A stretch of DNA of 64,000 bases, from assembly GCA_029747015.1 (NCBI GenBank), contig JAKOGI010001550.1, positions 62,001 through 126,000 of the forward strand. The letters run 5' to 3'. Positions 33,601 through 45,222 of this stretch are shown here, piece after piece (within the stretch, counting starts at the first letter, position 1; each line of letters begins with the position of its first letter). The notes under the pieces are model-generated. The model was not told where the DNA came from. It made no database searches and saw nothing but the letters and a program-made list of their open reading frames with translations. The DNA is from Carnegiea gigantea. Its lineage: Eukaryota; Streptophyta; Magnoliopsida; Caryophyllales; Cactaceae. A program made the position numbers and the translations under genes.

Positions 33601-34679
33601 TAAAGTGCTAAGGACTGGCTCATATAGTACTTTTTATTAATGATCGTACATAGACCATGCTGACTCATGAACCTAGCTCTAAGATTGAGAACCTAGAATT
33701 CAGTTTTATGCCATGAAATGCAGATCTATAGAGATAGAGAGCTATCCTGACTTCCTAACTTGATCCTGACTAGGTTTTAACCAGGCTTAAATTAACCCTC
33801 TTTTATTTGGACTCTCTGCTAGATTTTTATGCATGCAAACTGATAGGCTCTGCCACCCAGACCCCGAGGGATCCAGGCTGAGTTCTAGGCCTAACACGGG
33901 CTCTATTTTGCCCTCACGTATAGATTACCAGTTCTACTTTCTTTTTTTGTCTTTTAACAATTCTAGTAGAGATTTTGGGTTCTGAAACAATAGCTTTGTT
34001 AGGGCTCAATTAGCCTGGAAACCATATTGGTTACTAATTCAATTCCTAGGATTCCTTTTTTGGCCAAAATGAGTACTGTAAACTGGAGTTAGAACCTTTT
34101 AGATTCTAGATCAAGAGTCGTGTTAGGATTCAGTTAGCCTAGGAACCGTTTTGGTTGCCAATCCAATTCCTAAACTCAGTTTTTCTTTGATTTGGGCTCT
34201 TCTAAGACTCACAGTATCTATGCATAGCTCTTTAGGCTAAAGAAGTTAAATCATACAATGTCACGTTGCATTCCAAATCATAAACGCGAGTTTAAACCTA
34301 AACCAGAGTTCTACGTTATAGACGTTGCATGTTAGTTTTTGAATAGTCCTCTCATGACGCAATACTTTTTACACCACCCATGGGGTGCATGATATGACAA
34401 GAACATTTTGGATACTTGCCCGTGTCATAAGGACCGGAAAAGTATGTCGTGAGTAAGTGAAGCAACTACCTTCTGAGTTTTAAATAGACCCCCTCAGTGA
34501 CCAGCCACCTTCCCGAGCGACAGAATCAGGATTTCACCTAGAGACGCAGTTCATCCCAGATAGGCAGCGCCCTATAACGCAAGTATGCCTAAAGCAAGTA
34601 TAATTAAGATAATTTCTTATTTTCAATTTGAAATCTCTAATTTCTCATTTTGAATTTCAAATCCCATGCTCTTAAAAAA
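33601..34679 (-). other. Element H leader, copy 1
   Basis: Leader between primer site and gag. Repeated CAATTCCTA and GGTT-rich text (33990-34180) forms an imperfect internal duplication of roughly 130 bp (TTAGGGCTCAATTAGCCTGG at 33998 and TTAGGATTCAGTTAGCCTAG at 34124). No gene is supported. Confidence 0.45.
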
Positions 34680-34699
34680 TGTCCCTAGTGGAGTCACTA
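34680..34699 (-). promoter_or_regulatory. Primer-binding site, tRNA-Arg type, element H copy 1
   Basis: TGTCCCTAGTGGAGTCACTA is the complement of TAGTGACTCCACTAGGGACA. Tat/Ogre elements carry TGGCGACTCCGCTGGGGA here, complementary to a tRNA-Arg 3' end; the differences are mostly C/T and G/A changes. The LTR begins 2 nt further at 34701. Confidence 0.7.
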
Positions 34700-34700
34700 C

Positions 34701-36055
34701 TGTAAGGATCCACCTCCCTGACGTGTGACTCCCCATGAATGGTCATGTTCACTACTAAGTACTTTTATGTTTTTCTAATAATCATAGATTTATTTATATT
34801 TTATTTTCATCTTTATTGCAGGTCAGGCAGAATTAGGCTATAAACCATAAAAGAATAGGCCATGGGCCTGGCCAAAGAACTCAATTGAGTTCCCTAGCTA
34901 AACTAGGTCCATCTCTCCTATAAGTTGGTCTTGGTAGTCTCCCCAGTCTGACCTAGAATATGGATGCAGGTCTGATCCAAGAACTCGGGCCATTTGTGGG
35001 TCAGATCAGACATCCTGACTCTAGTCTAAGCAGATTCTACTGCCTTGGTTCCAATATGTTTTTTCAAGTCTAGCAATGTATGAACAAATAGTGAAGGGAC
35101 AAATTTGGGCTACTTCAAAAAGGTTTTCGAAAGGGCCCAGAGCAATACCTATTATGGGGGCCATCTTGGCTCCTTGGTTTGGAACCGAGGTTCTAGATTC
35201 GGCGGTGCTGGCCCGGTGATAGAATGGAATGCATTATATCACCGCTAGTCATCACAAATGACCTCTACTGATCAATACGAAAATTAAAACTTAACATACT
35301 TGCACAAATTCATGCAAAACATTAGAACTGTTCGCATAATCAAGGCATGATGTCATTCAAAATAAGCAAAAATGCAAAATTGTTCAAATTGTTATGAGTG
35401 GGGATGATACTATCATAGAGATTTTGCCAAACTACAATCAGCTAGGTTACATGAAGAATAATAAAGACAACAGGGGAGGAGGTTGTAAAGTGCACCCTAA
35501 GGATAACCTTATCCAAATCCTTTAGGAACCTAGCAGAAGAGGGTTTATGGAACAACCATGATTACTGCCTCCTAGTGCTATCTCTCTCTTTTAGATAGAA
35601 GGTCTTAACGCTTTTTTTTCTCTAGCTCTATACAACTCTCATTGGTTTTTTTAATGTCTACCCCGCAACCAAGGGGTCAACCCCCTTTTTATAGCTGTTG
35701 TGGAGGCTTTGTGAATTAGATTAGGAAAATAAAACCTAATCCCATTTCGCTTAAACTTCGAGCTATCTTTTAGAATAGAACTTTAATTAATTACTTATAA
35801 TTAATTTAATTAGGCCTAAAAATCTAGTTTACATTAAATTATCCAAACTTGGTGTTATGGGAACCGGTTTAAGTCGAAAAAGAAAAAGGAAACCCCAGCA
35901 GGCTCTAGTACTTGGGAGCCTGGCCAGGTTCAGGTAGCAACTGGCCTATTAGGCCATCTTTGCTCGCATTTTGGTCAGTTCTTTTTTCCTTCCATCTATT
36001 TTCAAACTGCCAATCTATGAGGCCCTTAAATATTCAAATTGGGCTATTAATTTCA
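34701..36055 (-). repeat. Element H 5' LTR, copy 1
   Basis: The left edge TGTAAGGATCCACCTCC is set by the primer site. The right edge TTAATTTCA at 36055 is inferred from the point where the Athila-2 integrase reading resumes; it is not backed by a second LTR. It is repeated at 42712-44035 and 50378-51737. Confidence 0.6.
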
Positions 36056-36262
36056 TCATCGGTCACAAGAAAATAAAATGTCATCTTCAGGGGTTTGCGC
36101 ACATCTAGCCAGGCCCTCAATTTCACTGGAAAAAGATAGAACTTAGAGTCATATTGGAGTTGTCTCATGCTAAGGCAAACTGCTTCCTAAAAATGTCTTA
36201 TGATGAAAAAACATGGCACTCTCCTTGTAATATCTATTATCCTTATATGACTCAACTCTAAT
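36056..36262 (-). pseudogene. Athila-2 integrase C-terminal remnant, copy 1
   Basis: The minus strand reads IRVESYKDNRYYKESAMFFHHKTFL (about 36258-36185) and, in another frame, FYLFPVKLRAWLD (about 36140-36100). These correspond to the end of Athila integrase, where a YExxxxYKExxKxxHDK helix precedes LFPGKLRSRW. It directly continues the reading that stops at 37551 on the other side of the solo LTR. A frameshift separates the two segments. Confidence 0.7.
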
Positions 36263-36267
36263 CTTTT

Positions 36268-37545
36268 AGAAAAGTGCTTAATATGTATATTATTTTAGGG
36301 CTATTTTGTGTCATTTTCAAGAGAATATTGTGCTTATTGTTATTACTCTCCTATTCTCAATTTATGCTTGGGTATAGTTATTTAATGTGCTTTGCAGGAT
36401 TTTTAAGCTTTCTATCCCGTCTTTGATCTTCAATAGCTGTATTTTGACTCCCTCATGGTCATCCATGCTATGCCATGACCATAGAGCAAAGAATAAGCAA
36501 AAAACCGATTCCAGCACAAACCACGGTCGGATCATGGTGCAACCCATGGACCGTGGTAAACCTATAACTGCTACCTTTTCGTTTTCCCTCAGCTGTGTGG
36601 CTGAGATTGACCGCACTGCTCTATAAAATGCGACGTTCTGCAGCATGTAGAGAGCAATCGAAGATTAACCAAAGCAAAACTTTAGAGTTGTGTAGATTAG
36701 TGCTTTAGTTTCTTTCTCAAATTTTGTAGTTTTTAGTTTGGTTTTTGTACTGGTATGAGCCTTGAGTGTGAGAGTTTCTTCTTGAGGCGGTTCTAAAGCC
36801 CTTGGTTGAAGGCCATCTCAGTCAATCCCCTTCTCGCTCAAATTTTGCCAGTCGTTGGTTAGTTTGTTAATATTTTATCATGTCTGAGTACTTTTCTTTA
36901 CTATAGGTATTTAGTAGTGTGTGGAAGTCTTATTAGATCATGTTTTAATCTATACAATTGTGCTTATTCTCATGATTGGTTTGATTTCGTTGTATCAAGT
37001 ATTTGGATCGTTGTGAGTTGATTTTTGGCCGAAATTTGCTTGCACTCTTGAAACAAATGAATGAAAAACTGAAAGGTGACATTTGGTTGTTGGACTACAT
37101 GATTAGACCCAACGTAGCTTCGTCTCCAAAGAGAGATTTGTATGTTAGGAGGGCTAGTAAGTAATCGAAGGCATGGAACTTGAATTAAGGAAAATTAGTT
37201 TGAAAGAATGACTTCTGCTTAGTTTTGGCGAATTTAGTTGATTTTGAAATAAAAATAGACTGAGCTTTTGAAGAGATTACAATTCCTCGAATTTAACCAA
37301 TTAGAAGAAAGCACATGTTCATTATTTTTGATCTAATTTCCTTTTACAACTACGAGAACTCTAAGACGTTTTTCCCTTATTGATTTGGAACAGTTCATTT
37401 GCTATTGTTAAACCGAATCCACTTGAACCATAATTTCACTTAGCACATTTTGAATGGTAAGACTCAACAAGCTGTGATTAATCCCTGAGGAATGATATCT
37501 TTTATCTATACTACGACTATCCGTGTGCTTGTGGTAGTTTGATCA
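36268..37545 (+). repeat. Solo Athila-family LTR, copy 1
   Basis: It is flanked by perfect CTTTT duplications (36263-36267 and 37546-37550). It starts AGAAAAGTGCTTAATATG (TG lost; relatives have TGATAAGTGCTTAA) and ends GTAGTTTGATCA. It carries CCACGGTCGG and CCATGGACCGTGG at about 36522-36555. The Athila-2 integrase reading continues on both sides, so it is a solo LTR. The frames 36362-36646 and 36387-36626 are not genes. Confidence 0.85.
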
Positions 37546-37550
37546 CTTTT

Positions 37551-40172
37551 CTAGCTTACTCAATTTTAGTCTCCTCTCCTCAATAGCCACCGTCAAGTCA
37601 TGATTAAGTAACTTGATTACCCATAAAGCCTAATGGTCAATCTAAGCAGGGGGATGGAAAGGCTTACCATAAGCGACCTTATACGGTGACACACCTAGGA
37701 GACTCTTAAAAGACATCCTATAAAGCATCAAAAAATCCATTAGTCTAGTGGGTATCCCAATCACTAGTGATAGCTTCGGGCATGCCAAATATAGCAAAAA
37801 TGTTCTCCGTAAATAATTTCATAACCCCATTTGCATCACTTGTCTTACGAGGGATAGCCTCTACTGCTTAGAAACGTAGTCCACTACCAAGTTCCAAAAA
37901 TGAATACTTAAGAAAATCAAAAAGATGTTTCAGGTCAAGAGGAGCAACATGGTAATTACATTCAATAGCAAAAGCTAGCGAGCATCTGAAAGTAGAGCAC
38001 AAGTCATCATACTCAAACACATTACGTTCAGGCTCATCATCAATCACCAAAGACTTATATTCAGTAGCAAATACATTAATAAACTGATCATTATAAATGG
38101 AATCCTCTACCTAGTTAAGTGTAGAAGTCTTTATATCACGAAATCCTAAAAGATGTCTTTCCAAATTAAAGACATTATTTTAAAAAAATTTAATAATTCG
38201 TTTTCTATAGCTAACCAACGGTTTTCAAGCAGCCAAGAAATGACGTACTAGAATGATAGGAATCTAGTTAGCAAGATTAGCCACCTTTTTAGTTTGAAGC
38301 ACATCAAAATCTACTAGGTAAATGAATCCACGACCTTAATTAGCACATCCTTTACCTCATATGGGGAATGTGGTCAATCATTAGCTAATTAAAAGACCAT
38401 CTTTGCAGGTTTCGGCTCATTTGACCCTTGCCTCTCATACTTAATGAAGAAAAAGAAATTAGCATTGGTCCTTAAGTCAAGTAGTGCTCTATGAAGGAGT
38501 TAATCCCTTATAACTATAGAAATGGTAGGACATCAAGGGTCCTTTTATTTCACTACAATTTGATAGGAAATAATAAAACTAGCGCCAGAGTCTAAGAAAG
38601 CCTTCTTAGGGACACTAGTGACTCTCTTGATAGTACACAAATTGTTCAAAAATGTAGTATAAGGAGGCATTTGCTGAATAGGGTAAAGAAATGGAATGTC
38701 GATTTTGACTTGAAAGAAAGTCTCTCTAATCTTGCCATCATAGGCCTTGTACTTTTTACTAATCTATAAAGGAATAAAGGTACAAGCTTATAAACTTGCT
38801 CAATGGCAGCAAGAGATGAGGAATCCACTACGTCATGAGAGTCGTTCTCCTTAGTCTCTTCTTAGTCATAAAATGGATCAGAAGGGGAATCGCTAGGAAC
38901 ACCATCAGTAATATTCCCTCAAGCACTGGATGAACTAGTCTCTGGAGAAGTAGAGGGAAAACAAGTTTAATTTTGGATGAAAATCGGAGGTATCTATAGG
39001 TTTCTTCAAATTATCCATTTTATTATGAATCTCTTGGCCTGACTTAAGTGATGTGACCGCATTCACTTTCCTTACATTCTCACTAGGATTGGGCTCAGAA
39101 GAAGAAGAAGGAGAAGAAGCAAGATCCCTAGGGTTCCCCTCTAGCTAACTAGGAACAGTTCCTGGGCTCCTATCTAATGATGCTAACTGAGAAAACTGTT
39201 CAACCATAATTCTCATCATCCTTCCATATTAGCGTTTACCATTCTCTTCATATCACTATTTAGTCTCAGCTTAATATTAAAATTATCAATATTAATGTAA
39301 CCGATGGCAGACTGAATCTATAACAAGAGGTGGTGGTGTATGTATGGTAGCAACTCCCTAACAAAGAGTTCTCTGATCAGAATAAGAAAACAAGAAGGTG
39401 GGCTGCAGTTGTTTGTAGGGAACACTTTAGGCTAGAAGTTGGGAACCATAGCATTTAGTCAATTACTCCATGAAAAGTTATGGTGATTTTTCCACATTGG
39501 GTTGAAGTATAGGGAGGATGAGTTATTCTTGGTCTCTGGTAGGCCACATTCACTTGCTCCCAAGCAGCAGATAACTGGAAGGCAAAGTATTGACAATAAC
39601 TTAACATGTGGCTCAAGGCGTCATAATGGGAAGAAGACATCAAAGATGCTTGAGAAGGTTCCCGTCAGCATGCTCTTTATGGATGCAATTTTAGTCTCAA
39701 GATAACTCGTATAAGAAACAACATGCATTCCAACCCTATCATCAAACTTGGAACTTAAGCTATCATCTCTAGCTATTTTCTATTGCATGGTCTTCTCAGG
39801 TAAGTCCCCTAGAAACTCCTAAGCAGCCATCCTGCTCTTAAAATGGAAAGCACCCTAGCGCATGTACTCCTAAACAGCCATGGCTCGCTCAAAAAGAAAT
39901 TCATCATGCAATATACTTCTTCAAATTATCTCAAAACATTTGTGCATCCTCTAAACCAACAAATTTAGGAAACATTTGAGTGTAATTAGGTCTTAATTTA
40001 AAAGTCACATTAGGTCCCAGCTTGGCCAAGTTAAAACATGATGGCAGAATAGCCTTTGCAGGATAGAAAATATATCACATAAAGCTCTATCTTGTGCCGT
40101 TTCTTGTAATTTACGTTTAGGTTCAATCCTAATTAGTCTTCTTCTTTTGCACTCTCTAACCAAAACGATCAT
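37551..40172 (-). pseudogene. Athila-2 gag-protease-integrase remnant, copy 1 (RT and RNase H deleted)
   Basis: Reading leftward, gag starts near 40172 (MIVLVRECKRRRLIRIEPK). The capsid part includes LGPNVTFKLRPNYTQMFPKF (about 40023-39965). The gag C-terminus has VAYQRPRITHPPYTSTQ (39550), the Ser-rich SPSSSSEP stretch and VTSLKSGQEIHNKMDNLKKP (39100-39000). The protease follows at 38650-38340: PYTTFLNNLCTIKRVTSVPK, then DLRTN where the family has DLGAS, then KPAKMVF. The linker MVIDDEP with FEYDDLCSTFRCSL and DLKHLFDFLKYSFLE (38050-37880) runs straight into the integrase text AVEAIPRKTSDA, NIFAIFGMPEAITSDWDTH and GVSPYKVAYGK (37870-37620). RT and RNase H are thus lost. Confidence 0.8.
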
Positions 40173-40553
40173 GCAATTCCCACACCTAATTAGTTTTTTT
40201 CCTCTAACTTTGATCTTCTTTTAGCATAAAACAAACAAGAATAAAAAAAGATGAGAAACAAAAGATTAGAAGAAAAATAAGCAAGAAAACCTGAAAGACT
40301 TGAAGTTCAACATAGAAAAATAAAATTTAGAAAAAATCAAGCAGAATATGCCTATCTTTCGGTGAAAATAAAATGTGAAAATTATCTAAAATAGTCAAAC
40401 AGTTTGCATCAAAATTCCAAAATTCTCAGAAAATTCCATAATGCTTTTCCTAAACTCTTAAAAAGTATAGAAACCTACTGAAGCATCAGAAAAGCAAATA
40501 ATTGAAAATAGGAAAATCAAAAAAAAAAAAAAACTGCGCAATTGTGCTTTTCT
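40173..40553 (-). other. Athila-2 leader, copy 1
   Basis: A-rich leader with a 13-A run near 40520. It ends at the duplication joint, where it is fused to H gag of the next copy. Confidence 0.5.
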
Positions 40554-41630
40554 TGTAGCGATTTCTCGTGTGCACTTCTTTGTTAGATGAACCACCAACT
40601 TTCTTTTCTTTATTCTAATAATTGCTTTTCCAACCAACTCTAGTAGGTGTTTCCCTGGCTAACTCCTCCTCCACTAACATCCCTGCATTCCTCGATGTAA
40701 AGAAATTTTTAAATGGAGTGAACCAGAGGTGTCGCCTTTATGTGGGCTATAAGTTCTGAATGAATAAGCCCACCTGGCCAGCTCACGGGTCTGCCCGCCA
40801 TAAGGGTGGCCTTTGGCATCCATCTAGCAAGATAGTCGGAAAAGCATTCCTTATCCTCGTGTTTAATAAGCTATAAGTCTGTAAGAGTTATTGAGAGGCC
40901 GGTACTGTATGAAAAAAGATGCAAGGACTCTCTGCATCGATCTTGCCAGTTCGTAAACTTTTGTGGGTCCATAGCATTATAGCACCTCATGAATTCTTCG
41001 TCAAAGATTCAGGGCAGTATAAGTCAATAGTTGTCTTTGTAAATCCCTTCCAGAGTCATTGCATATATAAAGCTCATCACATGATGGTTAGGGTTTTCAG
41101 TTCCACGGAATGTTATATATGGGATACTAACATTAGGAGGCAATAACCCTTTCAAGATAGTAATTCATCCAATATAATCATTAAAGTTGTTATTAAACAT
41201 AAAGGATTCTTTTAGTAATTATTTTATACGATCCACCCGTGAATCCACTAGAGGAGCTTTTTTCCTACCCTTCTACCTTCTTATAGTTTCTAGGTTTTAT
41301 TTTCCCTTTCTTCCTTATGCAGCTTCCTTGTTATGATGTTCTTTGTTACGGTCCTAGAGTGCAACAACCATTGTCTCTATGCTCATCCTACTTTTATCCA
41401 TCCTAGTCGACATCTTTTCAGCATCTTCAGAATTTAAGGTATCTCATTGCCATTCCCAGCCATCAGAATTGGTGATCTGTTGGACTTTAGACTTAGACTT
41501 TGTTCTTGACCCAGTCGGTAGAGTTTTCTCTGACTGCTCTTGTAATAGAAGTCTCCTGGTCTATGGACTTAGTTCAGACACTTCCTTTGCCTTCCCTATC
41601 CTGGTCGACAATGTAAAGTGCTTAGGACTG
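40554..41630 (-). pseudogene. Element H gag, copy 2 (3' part missing)
   Basis: Equivalent of 32524-33600. The capsid-type region (about 41000-40760) has extra changes, for example a deletion in AGCTCACGGGTCTG relative to copies 1 and 3, so no long frame remains. The C-terminal part is absent because the unit starts inside the gene. The plus frames 40919-41146 and 41379-41729 are its antisense shadows. Confidence 0.7.
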
Positions 41631-42690
41631 GCTCATATAGTACTTTTTATTAATGATCGTACATGGACCACACTGACTCATGAACCTAGCTCCAAGATTG
41701 AGAGCCTAGAATTCAGTTTTATGCCATGAATGTAGATCTAAAGAGATAGAGAGCTATCCTGACTTCCTAACTTGATCCTGACTCGGTTTTAACGAGGCTT
41801 AAATTAACCCTCTTTTATTTGGACTCTCTACTGGATTTTTATACATGCAAACTGATAGGCTCTGCCACATAGACCCTGAGGGATCTCGGCCGAGTTCTAG
41901 GCCTAACACGGGCTCTATTTTGCCCTCACACATAGATTACTAATTCCACTTTCTTTTTTTGTTTTTTAACAATTCTAGCAGAGATTTTGGGTTCTGAAAC
42001 AATAGCTTTGTTAGGGCTCAATTAGCCTGGAAACCATATTGGTTACTAATCCAATTCCTAGGATTCCTTTTTTCGCCAAAACGGGTACTGTAAACTGGAG
42101 TTAGAACCTTTTAGATTCTGGATCAAGAGTCGTGTTAGGATTCAATTAGCCTAGAAACCGTTTTGGTTCCCAATCCAATTCCTAAACTTAGTTTTTCCTT
42201 GATTTGGGCTCTTCTAAGACTCACAGTACCTATGCATAGTTCTTTAGGCTAAAAAAGTTAAATCATACAATGTCACGTTACATTCCGAATCATAAATGCG
42301 AGTTTAAACCTAAACTAGAGTTCTACGTTATAGAGGTTTCATGTTAGTTTTCGAATAGTCCTCTCATGACGTAATACTTTCTACACCACCCATGGGTGCA
42401 TGATATGACCAGAACATTTTGGATACTTCCCCGTGTCAAAGGGACCGGAAAAGTATGCCATGAGTTGGTGAAGCAACTGCCTTCTTAGTTTTAAATGGAC
42501 CCTCTCAGTGACCAGCCACTTTCTCGAGCGACAGAATCAGGATTTCACCAAGAGACGCAGTTCATCCCTGATAGGCAGTGCCCTATAATGCAAGTATGCC
42601 TAAAGCAAGTATAATTAAGATAATTTTGAATTTTGAATTTGAAATCTCTAATTTCTCATTTTGAATTTCAAATCTCGTGCTCTTAAAAAA
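41631..42690 (-). other. Element H leader, copy 2
   Basis: Counterpart of 33601-34679, with scattered substitutions only. No gene. Confidence 0.45.
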
Positions 42691-42710
42691 TGTCCCTAGT
42701 GGAGTCACTA
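42691..42710 (-). promoter_or_regulatory. Primer-binding site, tRNA-Arg type, copy 2
   Basis: TGTCCCTAGTGGAGTCACTA, identical to copy 1. Confidence 0.7.
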
Positions 42711-42711
42711 C

Positions 42712-44035
42712 TATAAGGATCCACCTCCCTGAGGTGTGATTCGCCAGGAATGGTCACGCTCATTGCTAAGTACTTTCATGTTTTTCTGACAATCATAGGT
42801 AGAATTAGGCTATAAACAATAAGAGAATGGGCCATGGGCCTGGCCAAAGAACTCAATTGGGTTCCCCAACTAGACTAGGTCCATCTCTCTTATAACTGGG
42901 TCCTGGTAGGCTCCCCAGTCTGACCTAGAATATGGATGCAGTTCTGATCCAAGAACTCGGGCGAGTTCATGGGTTAGATCAGACATCCTGGCTCTAGCCT
43001 AATCAGATTCTACTGCCTTGGCTCCAATCTATTTTCTTAAGTCTAGCAATGTATGAACAAATAGTGAAGAGACAAACTTGAGCGGCTTCAAAAAGGTTTT
43101 GGAAATGGCCCAGAGCAATACCTATTATGGGGGCCATCTTGGCTCCTTGGTTTGGAACTGAGGTTCTAGATTCGGCGACGATGGCACGGTGATAGAATGG
43201 AATGCATTATATCACTGCTAGTCATCACTAATGACCTTTACTGATCAATACAAAAATTAAAACTTAATATACTAACACAAATTCATGCAAAACATTAGAA
43301 CTATTCACATAATCAAGGCATGATATCATTCAAAATAAGCAAAAACGCAAAATTATTCAAATTGTTATGAACGGGGATGATACTATCTTAGAGATTACAT
43401 CTTGCCAAACTGTAATTAGCTAGGTTGCATGAAGAATAATGAAGACAATAGGGGAGGAGGTTGTAAAGGGCACCCTAAGGATAACCTTATCCAAATCCTT
43501 TAGGAACCTATCAGAAGAGGATTCATAGAACGACCATGATTACTGCCTCCTAGTGCTATCTCTCTCTTTTAGATAGAAGGTCTTAACTCTTTTTTTTTTC
43601 TGTAGCTCTATACAACTCTCATTGGTTTTTTTAATGTCTACCCCACAACCAAGGGGTCAGCCCCCTTTTTGTAGCTGTTGAGGAGGCTTTGTGAATCAGA
43701 TTAGGAAAATAAAACCTAATCCCATTTCGCTTAAACTTTGAACTATCTTTTAGACTGGAACTTTAATTAATTACTTATAATTAATTTAATTAGGCCCAAA
43801 AATCTAGTTTGTATTAAATTATCCACACTTGGCTTTATGGGAACAGGTTTAAGTCGGGAAAGAAAAAGGGAACCCCAGCAGGCTCTAGCACTTTGGAGGC
43901 TGGCTAGGTTCAGGTAGTAACCGGCCTATTAGAACACCTTTGCTCGCATTTTGGCCAGTTCTTTTTTCCTTCCATCTATTTTTGAACTGCTAATCTATAA
44001 GGCCCTTAAATATTCAATTTGGGCTATTAATTTCA
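42712..44035 (-). repeat. Element H 5' LTR, copy 2
   Basis: Starts TATAAGGATCC (the G of the terminal TG became A). It has a deletion of about 45 bp at 42797-42798 that removes the TTTATTTATATTTTATTTTC-type stretch present in copies 1 and 3. Confidence 0.6.
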
Positions 44036-44091
44036 TCATCGGGTACAAGAAAATAGAATGTCATCTTCAGGGGTTTGCACACATCTAGCTA
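44036..44091 (-). pseudogene. Athila-2 integrase C-terminal remnant, copy 2 (mostly deleted)
   Basis: Only the first 56 bp remain. A 305-bp deletion then removes the rest, the left CTTTT duplication and the first part of the solo LTR. Confidence 0.55.
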
Positions 44092-45217
44092 GGTCTTTGC
44101 TCTTCAATAGCTGTGTTTTGACCTCCCTCAAGGTCATCCATGTTATGCCACGATCATAGAGTAAAGAATATGTAAAAACCCGGTTCCAACACAAACCACG
44201 GTCAGATCGTGGTGCACCCCATGGACCGTGGTAAACCTATAACTACTACCTCTTCGTTTTCCCTCGGCTTTGTGGCTGAGATTGACCGCACTTCTCTATA
44301 AAAAGTGACGTTTTGCAGCATGTAGAGAGCAATCGAAGATCAAGCAAAGCAAAACTTTAGAGTAGTGTAGAGTAGTGCTTTAGTTTCTTTCTTAAATTTT
44401 GCAGTCTTTAGTTTGGTTTTTGTATTGGTATGAGTCTTGAGTGTGAGAGTTTTTTTTTGAGGTGGTTCTGAAGCCCTTGGTTGAAGGCCATCTCAGTCAA
44501 TCCCCTTCTCGCTCAGATTTCGCCAGCCGTTGGTTAGTTTGTTAATATTTTATCATGTCTGAGTACTTTTCTTTAGTCTAGGTATTTAGTAGGGTGTAGA
44601 AGTGTTATTGGATCATGTTTTAATCTATACAATTGTGGTTATTTTCATGATTGGTTTGATTTCGTTGTATCTGGTATTTGGATTGTTGTGAGTTGATTTT
44701 TGGCTGAAATTTGCTTGCACTCTTGAAACAAATGAATGAAAAACTGAAAGGTGACATTTGGTTATTGGACTGCTTGATTAGACCTAACGTAACTTCGTCT
44801 CCAAAGAGAGATTTGTATGTTAGAAGGGCTAGTAAGTAATCGAAGGCATCGAATTTGAATCAAGGAAAATTAGTTTGAAAGAATGACTTCTGCTTAGTTT
44901 TGGCGAATTTAGTTGATTTTGAAATAATAGACTGAGTTTTGGAAGAGATTACAATTCCTCGAATTTAACCAATTAGAAGAAAGCACATGTTCATTATTTT
45001 TGATCCAATTTCCTTTTACAACTACGAGAACTCCAAGACGTTTTTTCCTTATTGATTTGGAAAAATTAATTTGCTATTATTAAACCGAATCCACTTCAAC
45101 CATAATTTCACTTAGCACATTTTGAATGGTAGGACTCAACAAGTTATGATTAATCCCTGAGGAATGATATCTTTTATCTATACTACGACTATCCGTGCAC
45201 TTGCGGCAGTTTGATCA
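44092..45217 (+). repeat. Solo Athila-family LTR, copy 2 (5' truncated)
   Basis: Joins CTAGCTAG to GTCTTTGCTCTTCAATAG, the equivalent of position 36419 in copy 1. It ends TTTGATCA, followed by GTTTT (one change from CTTTT). Confidence 0.8.
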
Positions 45218-45222
45218 GTTTT

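Larger units (their letters stand above)
6730..36055 (-). mobile_element. Tat-type Ty3/gypsy retrotransposon (element H), nested and incomplete
   Basis: Reading leftward: 5' LTR (36055-34701), tRNA-Arg-type primer site (34699-34680), leader, gag (about 33600-32160), protease (about 31650-31330), RT, RNase H and integrase (about 30680-21520, with two insertions), spacer, antisense PMD pseudogene (16741-18660, plus strand) and a 52-bp tandem repeat (6730-7039). The domain order is that of Ty3/gypsy; the PMD extra ORF and 3' repeats are features reported for the Tat lineage. The 3' LTR was not found and may be lost or lie left of the window. Insertions within it are 7045-16062, 21979-25425 and 25540-28068. 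The assignment of 6730-7039 and 16068-21520 to H is inference from position and orientation. Confidence 0.6.

Noticed and set aside
33366..33611. Plus-strand ORF repeated three times (33366-33611, 41379-41729, 49039-49326), apparently conserved
   Set aside because: It is antisense to the H gag N-terminal region and recurs only because the whole block is triplicated. The translation shows no family resemblance.
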